From Aphanomyces cochlioides (lineage: Eukaryota; Oomycota; Saprolegniomycetes; Saprolegniales; Verrucalvaceae): a DNA stretch of 64,000 nt. Made by a program: the position numbers and the translations under genes. This document shows positions 44,563-56,078 of the stretch, piece by piece (position 1 is the stretch's first letter; every line of letters starts with the position of its first letter). The DNA is taken from assembly GCA_019828595.1 (NCBI GenBank), contig JAHQRK010000008.1, positions 1,364,001 to 1,428,000 of the forward strand, read 5' to 3'. The notes beneath the pieces were generated by a model. It made no database searches. It had not been told where the DNA came from and saw only the letters and a list, made by a program, of their open reading frames with translations.

Positions 44563-44564
44563 AA

Positions 44565-45106
44565 GAGCATCTCCGACAGTGACCTATGGCTAAGCCAAAG
44601 CCCACTTTCTTCGCTTTTGCCTTCGAATTCTGCCACCGGTGCGCTATAGTCAAGCTATCCTATAACTCACGACATTCTGAGTTATATTTCCGTTTATAGC
44701 TCAGTCGTTGGCGTCATGAATCTATACATGAGTTGTCATTGCTATGGCACGAAGGAGCGGGAGTATGAGGAGAACCTACGACTTGCACAAGCAATAGTAT
44801 GCCATCAGGCATGATCCAAAGATTGGTTGCTGTCAAAAGAGTGACAGGTCAAATTAGAGAGATACACTTGTCCTCCTTTGGGATGAAGGGATCAGCACTT
44901 GAAGGACCAGGACTGAATCGGTTGTGTTGTCTCGCAGCTACCTGGCAAACTACATGCGCAAGGACACCTTGAAAGAGAGCGCAAAATAGTAATAGATAAT
45001 CGTGCTAACCGCTGTTTTGCTTTGTTGGTCATTGAGATATGCAAGGCGGAATGACTTCAAACTATCGATAGCTATAGCGAATTCCTCAGAACCGATGGAG
45101 ATGCTC
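44565..45106. mobile_element. MITE-like non-autonomous element, TAA duplication, GAGCATCTCC termini
   Basis: The left end GAGCATCTCCGACAG and the right end, complement GAGCATCTCCATCGG, share the first ten bases and part of the rest. TAA lies at 44562-44564 and 45107-45109. The same GAGCATCYMC start as the element at 38244 links the two to one Harbinger family. The 542-bp interior has no coding features. Confidence 0.78.
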
Positions 45107-46137
45107 TAATGCTGGTGGATGGGAGTGCCATTTAGTGTATTCTTCAGCGACCGCCACCAACTGTGAGATCGTGGGATGCATCAGGAAAATATTTCACTTG
45201 GCGACATGATCGACCTGATTGAAAAAATCTCAAGGCCAGTCAAGACAAAATTAGAAATGAAGTTTCCCCCATGTCTAAGCTGACCTCCCCCCTATCTAAA
45301 CGTCGTGGACTGATTCGTGGGCAATTGCGACAGCTTTGAGACGATGCTCACCGGAATCTCGCTCAACCTCAAAATTTTGCAGCTAACATGTTGATATCAT
45401 ACCTCTCGCAACTTGCCATTACGATTTGTGTGTTGGCGTGGCAAGAAATCGCGACGTAAGAAGATGACAAGTGGGCTCACAACCAATTTTTCAAAGCGCA
45501 CCATAAACATGTCCCCATTGTGTCTTTGGGTGAGTTGAGAGAGTGCGACATCAGTTGGCATTCCCTTTGTTGGTGATCTCAACGAATTTGCAGTGGCTTA
45601 ATGAGTAAAAGCGATGGAAGGCATTAGTTTGCCTATAACATTTAATTCGGGGAAACTCGCTGTTCCGCCCAAATAAACGCAACTTGTGCTAGACGTTCTC
45701 ATCTCATTGATCGCCTCTCTCGTCGTCCTGACAGCTTCTTATGCCATCGAACGCTTCGCTTTTCATACTGACTGACCCCAAGAAACACTGATCGACTGTT
45801 GAGAAGCGGCAAAACCAAGAGGCAATCCAGTAGTCTGCGGTTGGCGATGGGCTTCATTCGTAACCACATTCCGATCATCATGAGATTGTCAAGGCAACGT
45901 CGGACAATCACGAACAAAGCTATCAGAAGCATTGATTGTTAAAGAGAGCAACATCTTCAAAGAAACGTGTATCAAGAGACTTTGTCAGTCGTTGACTTGT
46001 GCCACGGGCTGGAGTATGTCGCCTGGATACTTGAAATGATGATGAGGCTTTCTCGATAGAATACGGACGTTGAAATAAAACATTCCTTGGACTTGCATGG
46101 AGAATACTAAAGTAAACAAAGTACATTTGGGTTGAAC
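45107..46137. other. One kilobase without a supported gene
   Basis: Several short frames on the minus strand (45397-45582, 45699-45932, 45923-46207) lack family resemblance or linkage. Confidence 0.5.
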
Positions 46138-46742
46138 TCAACATCTCCAGGATATAACGATTCGTTTCTCTTGCATGTATAGTTTCATTCCTGTCTCGGC
46201 GCAGCACTCTGCTGATTCACATAGCTTGATGGCGACTCTATAGCCGTCATGTGATACCTTTGTAGTTGAAGCAACCACATCGCGGAGCGCTTGATGTGCA
46301 GGTGGACAAGTTGACAGCCCGCGACACTCATGGGGTGTCAGAACTGTCGGACAGAATGCCATTTTACTTGTAGGTTGCTTGCAATCAATAAATATCTCCT
46401 CAATGGAGTCAAACTTTGACCATCAAGACCGTTGAATCTATCCTGCGCTGCTCTCACTTGATTCTTCAGCATGTTTGGTCGAGAGATTTCACCCATCAAA
46501 GATCTTGGAGAGCTGCGATGGTTTCGAAAAATCTTTTTTCCCCATTGAAGAATCTTTTCGTCGGTACGAACTTCGACTTGAGTGCTCTCTGGCAAAGGAA
46601 CGCTGGAGAACAAATCAACCCGCTCGGCCAATGTGCGTGTGGTCGCTCGATCTGTTGGTACAATCGAACAAACATCGCGAGTGGGATATGAACGAGTAGT
46701 CGTTTGTCGAGGGGTTGTAACTAGACCCGTGTGCGAAAGCAT
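46138..46742 (-). CDS. Hypothetical protein, probably two exons
   Basis: The first frame (46742 to 46338) starts MLSHTGLVTTPRQTTTRSYP and includes PLPESTQVEVRTDEKILQWG and LKNQVRAAQDRFNGLDGQSL, with amphipathic charge patterns typical of real protein. A second frame (46362 to 46138) reads HECRGLSTCPPAHQALRDVV and CESAECCAETGMKLYMQEKR with five Cys. A GTAAAATG donor at the end of frame one and a nearby acceptor could join them. No family is recognised. Confidence 0.4.
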
Positions 46743-47608
46743 GCCGAATTATTATTCTTGTCATTCCTCCAAGAAAGCTCTCGCACACGAAGAACGAGAG
46801 GGCGACCGAACATGCGTCGGGGATGTTTATTTCATCATGACTTTGTCAAAATGCTGTCAGGCGGTGATCAATCCACTGGATTTGATATTCTAATTTTGAC
46901 CAGTTAAGCTCCAAAGTATACAAATTTCAAGTCAAACGATGCAAAAGACCAAAATTGGCTTGACATTTTTTTGGACAAAACTTCTGATGGGAATAATCAT
47001 GGACCCATATTAAATCATCCGTGTCCATTGCGATCCTTCCATGAGTAGTCGGACTGTCGAAAATTGTATTTTTTTTGTTCGACAACAAGAGCCAGAGTGG
47101 ACCTATGTTTAGTATAGACTTCTTAGACCTTTCCAGTTTTTACTTGTATGGCGTTTGTGGTGTTTAGACACGCTCAGTGTGAGATTTTGAAAAGTCGACG
47201 TTTAACGATAGCGAGCCCAAACCCAGCGTGTGATCCTTTTCCACGTGTACATTTCTATTGTTCTTGAATCGATTCGCATGTTCTTAGCTCTTGATGCCAA
47301 TGGTTTACACACCACTTTGGTACATCCCATATGGGATCGCTCGATTGTCGAGAAGTTGCCAAGTCATTTTTTTCCGAAATTTTTTTTCACGATGTTGTCG
47401 TCGTCGACAAGTTCAGCGTGGTGACGACAACCTCAATATATTTTTTTAATTTTATTAAATTGACCAACCTTGCCATGTTCATGACAAGTCATGCCCGGTG
47501 CTGGAAGATCGCATGGAGGTTGGCTATGAAGGTGAAGAAAGAGATGGAATATCAACAAGAGCGAGTTAAATAAGGGATTAGTCTATGTGGATCGGCCAAC
47601 GTACGCCT
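46743..47608. other. Intergenic region
   Basis: No supported gene. T-rich runs occur near 47040-47060 and 47360-47390. Confidence 0.5.
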
Positions 47609-48337
47609 CTACTGCACGTCGACAATGCGGCGCCGTCGCTTGACGGCTTCAGGGGCCAGCGGAGTGGATGAAGGATGAGTCTTCTTCATCGACGTCGTCG
47701 CTGGCGATGCTCCCAATGGCATCGGGTTGACCATAGTATTTGCACCTGTCATCACCATGGCGTTCAATTCGCACGGAAACTTTTCAAGCTCGGGAACGTG
47801 GGTGACAGGGATCATCGAAATGCGCACGACAGCTTTCAGGACACGACCGCCCAGTTCAAGGCGTTGGAGTTCATCGGCAGAGATCTTGGGATCAAGGTCG
47901 TTGATGACGAGCGCTGTATTGATCCCCTTGAACGCGTATCGGCCAGAGAACGCATTTTGAATCTGGTGGCGGCACGTCGGGCACGTACTGCGTAAGCGGA
48001 GCCACGCATCGATACAATCGGCGTGGAAGTGATGACCACAAGGCAGCGTGACGGCGTTCGTCATGGCACTCATGCAGATCACGCAGTCCATGTTTCCGTC
48101 GCACATATACGTTGGCAAGTTGTTCACGACTTCCCTGTTGGCTGGCGTCGAAGTCTTGAGGTATGGCACAATGTATCGAATCATGACGTTGACCCACGTC
48201 GCGCTGCGGAAGAGCGCGAGCACATCTGGGACTTTGGCATTGGCAGGAGCGGGGTATCGAACTGTCACCCGTACATTCAAACCTGACGATGATGCATTCG
48301 CGCCGTCATTTGCGGCACCGATACGTGCGTCCGACAT
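47609..48337 (-). CDS. RING-H2 finger protein, putative E3 ubiquitin ligase
   Basis: Intronless frame of 242 aa from M at 48337 (MSDARIGAANDGANASSSGL). An upstream ATG at 48394 would add 19 residues and is possible. A RING finger of H2 type lies at about residues 84-124: MDCVICMSAM, TLPCGHHFHADCIDAWLRL, STCPTCRHQI, giving C-x2-C, C-x-H-x2-H-x2-C, C-x2-C. The C-terminal half carries a small folded-looking region and a basic KRRRR tail that may be a nuclear signal. RING-H2 proteins transfer ubiquitin from E2 to substrate. The substrate is unknown. Confidence 0.85.
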   Translation of the reverse strand: MSDARIGAANDGANASSSGLNVRVTVRYPAPANAKVPDVLALFRSATWVNVMIRYIVPYLKTSTPANREVVNNLPTYMCDGNMDCVICMSAMTNAVTLPCGHHFHADCIDAWLRLRSTCPTCRHQIQNAFSGRYAFKGINTALVINDLDPKISADELQRLELGGRVLKAVVRISMIPVTHVPELEKFPCELNAMVMTGANTMVNPMPLGASPATTSMKKTHPSSTPLAPEAVKRRRRIVDVQ

Positions 48338-48509
48338 CTGTCTCGAGATGGAGCAAGTTGAAGAATGCCATGACAGAGAACGACCAAAAAACAAATATTT
48401 TTTTTCGTCGCTCTTTTTCTCAAAGAATTACTTCGAGATCGATGTAACACGTTGCATTTCGGTTCACGACGACCAAGTGCATCATGTGATGGTCATTCTT
48501 ACATACAAA

Positions 48510-48958
48510 ATGAACCGGAAAAGGATAGTCGTCGTGGCAATGTTGGTCGTGACGGGGTTCGTGCAAGCACAAGAGGATCCACTTTACAATTGACACAACC
48601 CGTGGCTCGGCTTGTCCCACGACCGCGTCGAGTCGTGAGAATTTTGTTGGTCAACGTCAAGCGAGTCACAACGTCGGTTTTTGTCCATTTCGCAGCGTTT
48701 CCTTCCACAACCCATTTCATTTCTCTCTCTCTTCGATTTACCAATCGTTCCAGGCATAACGATCTCCAATCGACTTGCTATGATGCAGCAGATTGTGATG
48801 CTGATTGTACTTGGTCGAGTGTGCGATCTCATGTCGCGGCCAATCATGATTGGGACAGGTGGCCTCGTGCGCGCGGTCGAAACGAGCGGAACGCAGCGCG
48901 CCACGTGCGACTTCCATGGTCGAAGTCATATTTCAAACTATGTACGATAAAATAGTAT
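48510..48958 (+). CDS. Candidate small secreted Cys-containing protein, structure uncertain
   Basis: MNRKRIVVVAMLVVTGFVQA is a good signal peptide with an AQA-type cleavage site, followed by QEDPLYN and a stop at 48591. A different frame further on gives STCYDAADCDADCTW (near 48773-48815), a Cys-rich block, preceded by a pyrimidine tract and CAG acceptor near 48750. The two may be joined by an intron or a frameshift that cannot be fixed here. It is divergent from the RING-H2 gene, with starts about 170 bp apart. Confidence 0.35.
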
Positions 48959-50313
48959 TATATTTATGAAATTTATACAATTGTTAAGTTAAAAATTGCA
49001 TTGGATTTTAGAAATTGAAAGGCGACTACATATTTTTCCAGTAGGTTCAACAAACACAACAGGCAAGATACTGTACGACTTGTGTGTCGAGTCACATTTA
49101 CAATACTCTTGATCCCGATCATCATTAACGTTAGAGTTAGAGAACACCCGTCCAGTAGTGTATGTGAATGTGGTGGTGCAGCCACCTTGGACACTTAACA
49201 CGAAATAGATCCTAAATTATAAATACAACGAAGTATTGCCATTTTGTCTGGAGCTCATCAAGCTTGCCTGTGAAATGGCTACCTCAAGAAATCCAGCACT
49301 TGCTGTCATTGCCACGAAGCCAACTGGCTGGTCAAGGAAAACTGTGACTTGTGTTTACGAGATACGATTCAATACGAATCCTTCACGGGTCACTGTGCAA
49401 TGCAACTGTTCACCCCCAAGGATTGGTTCATAGTTGGACTTTTTCATTTGGCGTGTGTATCTATTTCCATGACTGAACCCAAGGGGATGAAAACAACCAT
49501 CGACCAACGATGGATCTGCCAAGATCACAGAGCCTTTGCCACGTGTTTGCTCCCCAACCATCGAAAATGAGGACAGCCACGAAGCAGAGGCACCTTTTTT
49601 CGTGCGAGGGCGTTCTTGTCCTCCCCCCGAGGTTGCAGCAATCGAAACCCACGTCGACCTTTGAATCGTATACAGACAGGCTAAGATAACACAATAAAGA
49701 AGTTTATGTACGACATGCTCACTGCCATTTTGTCAAAGCGCACGAGTGCGTCACGATGCATGTTGGACACGTGCTGAGTCACCGCTGGATAGAGTCGGAT
49801 GGAGAAGGCCTGTCCGTAGGCTGGCACAAGGACAGACTCTCAATCCCAATGTCAAACGTCGCCTGTATGGGTTTTGTTGCCTGCCCACCCATGACAAGCA
49901 ATGAATAATGGCAAAAAACACTCATTAAAGGCAGATCGACACTAAAAAAAAGGCATCAGATTCGCTCGAGAATGTTGGTAAATGTTGGACAAAGTGGGTA
50001 CCAAACGTTTCATATTCGATCGAGACGCTTCCAAGTTCAAGCATGTCATCGCCTGATGGTGAAACCAGACGAAAATCGGTGGGTGATGACAGGGCCAACT
50101 GCTTTTGGCCTCGATTTTGCCTTATGAAGTACCAGGCATGTATGGACGGGGCCAGGTCGTGGAGATAGCCATGGATCGGTCTTATTTAGTGTAAGAAAGT
50201 GCAGACATGCTAGGCATGCTCACACTGAAAGTCGAATCGACGACAAGATGTGAGGTCGATTGCTCGAAATTTCTAGGTCTTTGAAACAAACTCATATTCT
50301 TACACAAAAGAAA
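48959..50313. other. 1.35 kb without a confident gene
   Basis: A minus-strand frame near 49000-49190 (CTTTFTYTTGRVFSNSN ... EYCKCDSTH) has protein-like content but no start or partner exon. The rest is low-information sequence. Confidence 0.45.
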
Positions 50314-50753
50314 TTAGTCGTCAATTAAATCGGTGGGAGGTGGGAGATAGGTCCCGTCGCAAACTTCACATTGACACTCAATGCCCCACGTTGAGTCCAT
50401 GTAGTGCAGGCTCAAAATGCAGCCCTTTTCCAGAGGCAGTCGAGAGACAACCATCAATCGTGGCTTCTTATCAACATACCATGTCTCGAAGCGGCAATTG
50501 GGCAAACATGAATGATTAATAAATCGTGCCGCATTGCCGTACTTGGTCGCATCCACATACAGGTTGTCATCTTCGCGGGAAACACGCGCAATGTACCAAG
50601 CCAATTGCCCACGCCCCTTTTCCTTGCGACATAGATAAGACTCTTTAGTGATGAGTTGGCCGACATATTCGATGATTTTGGTATCCTTCGGAACAGATTC
50701 ATCGAGTCGTAAGCCGAAACCAAAAGTTGGATCCGTCTCTATAACGCTCTACA
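50314..50753 (-). CDS. SET-domain protein, 3' exon
   Basis: After acceptor GCTGTAG the frame reads SVIETDPTFGFGLRLDESVP, then KDTKIIEYVGQLITKE, NAARFINHSCLPNCRFETWY (the SET NHSCxPN methyl-donor motif), YVDKKPRLMVVSRLPLEKGC, and a post-SET-like CQCEVCDGTYLPPP. GFGL and EYVGQLI are the SET N-terminal strands. The domain is complete in this exon, about 145 aa. Upstream AWS or DNA-binding exons on the minus strand (50760-51100) could not be assembled. Likely a histone lysine methyltransferase acting in the nucleus. Confidence 0.8.
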
Positions 50754-51063
50754 GCTAGTACATATCAATGCACAAGCTCCAAACAAGTCGTTTACACGCG
50801 TTGAACGACCACAAGAGCGATGTTTCCTGTCAGGATAAGAGTTTGAAGACATTGCCTCTTTCGTGCAACAAAGACTGGACAAGCCTCGTGAAGCAACGAA
50901 GCTGCTTTTGTCTCTTGAAGTCCAATCACAGCGTAGTCTTGTTCAGGTATAGAACTAGTACAGTGTAGATAGTAATTTCCTTTTGTAGTACACGCGAAAC
51001 CTCGTTGCGGAAGCACAGCAAAAAACCTCTGCCGACTGGATTCACCGACCGCTGTGGGTCCCT

Positions 51064-51581
51064 TGAAGGGACTGTTGTACAACACGATTTTGAGTTTTTG
51101 CTCAACATGGTAATGCTGTTAGTACAACACGTTGTGCAACAGGAACATTACACATGGAGAAGTGTATTATGTAAGGTGTATGGAGCTCTGATGCACAAGC
51201 GTCAGTCAAAGCTATGGTAAGATGAAACAATGGAACCTCGCGCATCCCCAGCGTAGCTGATGGTTCTAGGAGGATCTCTTAATTGGCAAAAGATACATTT
51301 AAGGAGAAAAGGCATTCAAAATCAATTCGGCAAATCGACGAAGTTAGCAATATAAAAAAGTTGTTCTCTTAATACTAGTAATCAAGAAGGCTTTGAATAT
51401 TTATAACAAGCTGTTCTGTTAATAGATGGCTTTGAATATTCATTACATGCTTTATAACAAACTATTCTTGATTTATAACAAAACGTTATACAATTTTTAT
51501 ACAACAGACCCGTTGTGCTACAACGATTGCACAACGTTTTGCACAACGAACCAGATTGTACAACCTGCCTTAGTCCCTTCA
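51064..51581. mobile_element. Candidate MITE with GAAGGGACT ends and GTTGTACAAC subterminal words
   Basis: TGAAGGGAC at 51064-51072 and GTCCCTTCA at 51573-51581 form inverted ends. Just inside lie TGTTGTACAAC and TTGTACAACC. More copies of TACAACACG, GTTGTGCAAC and ACAACG fill the interior on both strands. A short direct repeat (GGCTTTGAATATT) occurs twice near 51388 and 51428. No target duplication was confirmed. Confidence 0.5.
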
Positions 51582-51896
51582 CACGTGAAGTGGTGCGACC
51601 CGTTGCACATGAGCAAAAACGACCTCCTGCAGTTGTGTCATGCTTGCTTAGGTCAGATTTATACACCTGACGTTTGTGGTCCTGTCGACATTTGCGACGG
51701 CTGAGTCATTCTCTTGTCTGATAATCAATAAATGCATTCGTTAATGTAGCACTAGTACATTACTTGTGCTATATTCTTCTTGTTTTCATTCTCACTAATC
51801 TCTTTTGTTCATACAGCTTTCCTCTTATGACTCTCGTATGAACGCACTGATGCATTGTCCTGCAATTGTGTATTGCGTCTGCCTTTTTCGGCTCGA

Positions 51897-54091
51897 ATGG
51901 GCAGAGTGGCAATCCCAACTCCACTCCAACCATATGAATATTCAGAAATTGCATGGGAAATGACTGTGGCAAAAAGGAGCATATTGGGCTCTTGTTTTGG
52001 CAAAAAAGCTTCCTCGAAATGGATGCGGGTTGGCGTCCAAAATGCTCAGTTTTCACATAAGGAGAGAAGAATAATGACTGTTGAGCAAATTGGAATCATT
52101 GAAAATTTGGACACGGGACTCATCATGACTGGAGGGAGCATTTGACTGGGAGCATTTTTTTCCACAGGTCGATCCATGGCATCTCCGCAGTTCTTCCGTG
52201 TCAATTGCACGCACAAGCAGTTCTTTAACCAGTCGTACATTCGGTAATTGGACATTTAGATCTTCATAACCCCGTGGCTTCCCCCTAGATGCTATCAAAA
52301 CCATGGTCTCAAGGTAGGATCCTTCTTCGCGTGGCTTAATCGTCACATAATTTGTAGGTCATTCGGTAGAGCTTCCAACTCACACACACGATCAATCAAA
52401 CGTCTACGAGTAGGTGATTTCCGCATTGTTGTCCGCACATGGAGTATCGAGGGTGTGGAGCTTCCTTGAGCCTACGAATCGATGCAACCGACCTCAGAAA
52501 TCTGGACAACTTACATGCCTTTGGTCGCTTTGAGGTCGCAGCTGAGGCAGCAATAGCTGACGGAGAGAGATGTGAATGGACGACTTTCACTCGTGATTTA
52601 AGGAGTAAGAACAATGTTTGCGGAATGTGGCTCGAAGGTCTTCGCCAAGTCAGTGAGGTAGATTCAGTTCCAAGTTGACGTAAGCGCTTGACACAGGCAT
52701 AGAACCGCACTCTAGTATTCCATTTCAACAAGACACGGACTGATGTCTGGCGTTACAATTGGCATGGTGGATCCAGTAAGCAGCAGCGAAATGAATTGCA
52801 CCGATTTCATGTTGTCCTGATTGAAAGTGAATATTGTCTTTTATGACCTTCACCGTGTAGGTTTACATTGTCCAACGCGAATCGGGTCGTATCGCCGAAC
52901 AATCGGTGACCAAGAACGCAAAAAGATCTCTAAGCTGAAGAAGAAATTAAAAATATCGCCAAAGCCTCAACAGACTCTCAACGACCACGGGCTTGAAAAC
53001 TCAAACTGGCTTGCGCGCCTCTTTCAATTATGCAGTGCAATTTCAATTGACGATGTACCGCTGGAACAGTAATCTGCTCTGGAAGAATCGTTGTTGTTGC
53101 GTTGTGCAGAATGGAGCGGCCTCGGAAAATTACCAGACGTGCCAATTATTCCTGATTACTTGCGCCAATATTCAAGAAAGCGTTGGAGCTTAGCAAGCGA
53201 GGTCAATTATCATTGTGATTAATTTTGTGACTGATATTCTTCTGTAGATTGGTATGAGTATTCTCTGGTCGTGGTTCAACAGAACGACATTCGACCTTTT
53301 CCAGCAAGTGTTTCAAACCCACAGGACGAGCGACAATTACCGCATTGCTTATGAGGCGTCTGTGAATGTCTTTCACAGTGTCTTTGTAACCGAGGAGTTG
53401 AAGAAAATGTTGTCGTCCATCGACAAAAGTCCTGCAAGGGATCGAGCAGGCAAATCCAAACCAAACGACGATAATTTCGGTTACGATGCATTTGTATGTG
53501 CTTTGCGGGAAAGCGCTCTGGTATGGGTTTGATTCCTCTCCGTACTAATAGATTTTTGCAGGAAGCAGTATGCATTAAGCCGCAAAGAGCTCTTTTGGGT
53601 TGTAATGGACTTTGGCATCTCCAATCGGTCAAAATGAGACGATTGGATGTGCGACCGTCAATTCATACCTTTTTCCGCTTCTTCACCATGTTCTTTGCCT
53701 TGGATATAAGGACGCGTGAAAATTGTAATCACCATCCCTCGTCAGTGAGCTCTGAGCCTATTTCATAGGTCCAGTCGAAGCTATTGATGCTTCCAGCACC
53801 CTGGTCTATGTTTTATCTTGATGGGAAGGAAGGATCCTTCCATACGTTACCAAATGGCGAAGCTTGTGGCCTCGATCAGAACGCATTGGTTGGAGATTAC
53901 AAAGCGTGGAATGAATTTGACACAATGCAGCTATAGTATTTACCAACAAAGTCATGGTCTTGATTAGCTTTGTAGGATTTATCGCTGGCCAAGAAACGAT
54001 TCTCGGCACTGCTATTTATTGCGCATCTGCATCACGCCTTGTGTCCTAGATCCATCTATCTTGAGAATTTCATGGACTTTGGAAAGGGCTC
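51897..54091 (+). CDS. Intron-rich gene of unknown function, last codons separated by the gypsy element
   Basis: Coding-like exons include GRVAIPTPLQPYEYSEIAWE, SMASPQFFRVNCTHKQFFNQ, SLRIDATDLRNLDNLHAFGR, EESLLLRCAEWSGLGKLPDV then PIIPDYLRQYSRKRWSLASE, SILWSWFNRTTFDLFQQVFQ, APWSMFYLDGKEGSFHTLPN and SALLFIAHLHHALCPRSIYL then ENFMDFGKG. Most boundaries have GT-AG signals, but not every exon was linked. The final exon runs up to 54091. After the retrotransposon, sequence at 61901-61920 supplies FYEQQ and TGA in the right frame, so insertion happened five codons before the stop. No family is recognised. It might be two genes; the 51.9-52.4 kb part is the least certain. Confidence 0.5.
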
Positions 54092-54392
54092 TGTTCTGGT
54101 GGCTTGGTCATCCACCAGCAAGAGACTTTGGATGAATCAGCAGCATCCAAAGTCTACAAGACTTGTTATCCGGTCCTCCGGATAATATGCATGTCTTGCC
54201 GATTGCACGTCTGAATGATCTTTCGAAACGTCACGATCAGTAGCTGTATGCGTGCTGATTGTGTGTCCGAGCACGCGTATGCTAGTTGTAGCCTGAACGT
54301 ATCGCTAAGCGTAATTCAGTTCCTTATTCACCTTATTCACCATCGTGTGCGCAACCTAGCCCTCTCTGCGTTGAGAAGCTGGGCACGGATCA
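54092..54392 (+). repeat. 5' LTR of the gypsy element
   Basis: 301 bp, TG...CA. It contains an extra CAGCAGCATC-like segment and a duplicated CTTATTCAC compared with the 3' LTR. The gag ATG lies only 18 bp downstream, leaving little room for a standard primer-binding site. Confidence 0.92.
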
Positions 54393-54782
54393 AAACTAGT
54401 TTTCTCAAAAATGGAAGGATCTCAGCAATCCCAAGAAAACCGCCAATCGATAGTCAGTCGACTGTTCGGTGCAATGGCTTCTCCCGCTCCTGGCTTGGCC
54501 TCCAGTGATGGCGACGCCAGCGATGTGGACGATGAAGTAGCCGCCTCCCAAGGCCCGGTCGCTGCTACACCCCGTTCGTCCGACATTAGAGAGGTTCTGC
54601 AAATGAACTTGTACGTGTAGCTAGGGTTGAGCATTCGTACCTGCCACACGTACAAGTTCAAAGTGTTTGGTGTGGTTTTGCAGACACAAACGTGTAGAAT
54701 ATCGCTGCGATCGTTTCCTAACGTGTTACACACTATGCATTACTCATTCCTCACAGTAGAAAGTAAGAGCATTATTCAAATC

Positions 54783-55820
54783 ATGGAACGAGAGTTTCTT
54801 TGGATGCTTGTTCTCTGCGATGCTCTGAGCGAAGACGAAGCCCTTCCTCTTTTGATGGCCATGCAGAGGCCTTCACGCGCAATAACGTTTGGCGATCGGT
54901 TTAACATCGATCGATTCAGCGAATTCGAATGCCGCATTCATTTTCGATTCGCGAAGACTCATGTTTTACAACTTGCCCAGCTCTGTCAGTTCCCTGACAT
55001 AATCCGACTGCCAAATCGTGTTACCGCCACACGTGTCGAAGCTGTTTGTATCTTGTTGAGAAGACTAGCCTATCCTGGCCGCTATTGTGATTTGTCTGCT
55101 CTCCTTGGCCGAGCCCCGTCAGTGCTGTGCGTGATATTTTTGTGGACAGCCAATGCATTTTTCAATCGATTCAAGGGCTTATTAAGTTTAGATAATAAAC
55201 TAATAAACCTTGATCGTTGTCTAATGTACGCTGATTCTATTCATTCAAATGGAGCACCCCTTAAGTCATGCATTGGATTTGTTGACGGCACTGTTCGTGC
55301 AATTTTGAGACCAACATACAATCAAAAGGCCGTCTATAATGGCCACAAGAGAAGACATGCACTGAAGTATCAAGGCGTTATGGTCCCTGATGGACTGTTT
55401 ATTGACTATTATGGGCCTATTGCTGGGAGACGTCATGATTCTCATTTACTCTATCGGAGCAATCTGCTACAGCATTTGAGATCTCTGTCCGAACGAACAT
55501 TAACATCGTTCTACGTCTATGGCGATCCTGCTTACTCGAATCACAAGCATCTTGTCGTCGGATTCAAGCAAAGAAGTTTGAATGCGAGCCAAAAGAACTT
55601 CAACGTGTCCATGAACAAGTCACGAATTGCAGTTGAGTGGGGTTTCGGTTTGATAACCCGACTTTGGCCGTTCATCGACAACAGAATGTCCATGAAGCTA
55701 CACTCGTCCCCTGTTGCCATGTACTATTTGGTTGCGGTTATTCTGACGAACATGAGAAACTGCACAAACCCAAACCAGGTAAGCCGTCATTTCAATCTTC
55801 TTCCTCCAAGTCTGGAATAG
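54783..55820 (+). CDS. Harbinger transposase of element 3, apparently intact
   Basis: A 345-aa frame from MEREFLWMLVLCDALSEDEA. The frame is open from 54627, but the upstream part is TIR-proximal and unlike protein. Helical N-terminal region (VEAVCILLRRLAYPGRYCDL, SALLGRAPSVLCVIF), then the DDE core: SCIGFVDGTVRAILRP (first Asp), NGHKRRHALKYQGVMVPDGL, FYVYGDPAYSNHKHLV (second Asp) and SRIAVEWGFGLITRLWPF (Glu). It differs strongly from the transposases of elements 1 and 2. No lesion was seen. Oomycetes and fungi have many such divergent Harbinger-like transposases. Confidence 0.88.
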   Translation: MEREFLWMLVLCDALSEDEALPLLMAMQRPSRAITFGDRFNIDRFSEFECRIHFRFAKTHVLQLAQLCQFPDIIRLPNRVTATRVEAVCILLRRLAYPGRYCDLSALLGRAPSVLCVIFLWTANAFFNRFKGLLSLDNKLINLDRCLMYADSIHSNGAPLKSCIGFVDGTVRAILRPTYNQKAVYNGHKRRHALKYQGVMVPDGLFIDYYGPIAGRRHDSHLLYRSNLLQHLRSLSERTLTSFYVYGDPAYSNHKHLVVGFKQRSLNASQKNFNVSMNKSRIAVEWGFGLITRLWPFIDNRMSMKLHSSPVAMYYLVAVILTNMRNCTNPNQVSRHFNLLPPSLE

Positions 55821-56078
55821 TACGTAGCAAATATATAAATAATTTGATTATCAATATTTTATTAAATTCGTTTTTTAATAAACAACAATGTTTAATTTAT
55901 TATTTGGAAATAAAATTCATTATGAAATTAAAATGACTATCTGCAGCTTCTGATGTTTCAAGGACAATCAATTATAATAAATAATAAAAATATCATATGC
56001 CTATTTAAAATAATTTATATTAATCTCATCAATATTTCAAATTTAATTAGCAACAGTTTTCAATCAGCATTTTTAAAA
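55821..56078. other. AT-rich spacer between convergent ORFs of Harbinger element 3
   Basis: Very AT-rich, with ATTTATTATTTGG and AATAAATAATAAAAATATCA. Probably a bidirectional 3' end region. Confidence 0.5.

Noticed and set aside
49000..49201. Minus-strand Cys-containing frame as a secreted protein
   Set aside because: No ATG or signal peptide, and no upstream exon could be linked.
54627..54782. N-terminal extension of Harbinger transposase 3
   Set aside because: The sequence overlaps the subterminal repeat region and is unlike the family N-terminus. The ATG at 54783 is preferred.
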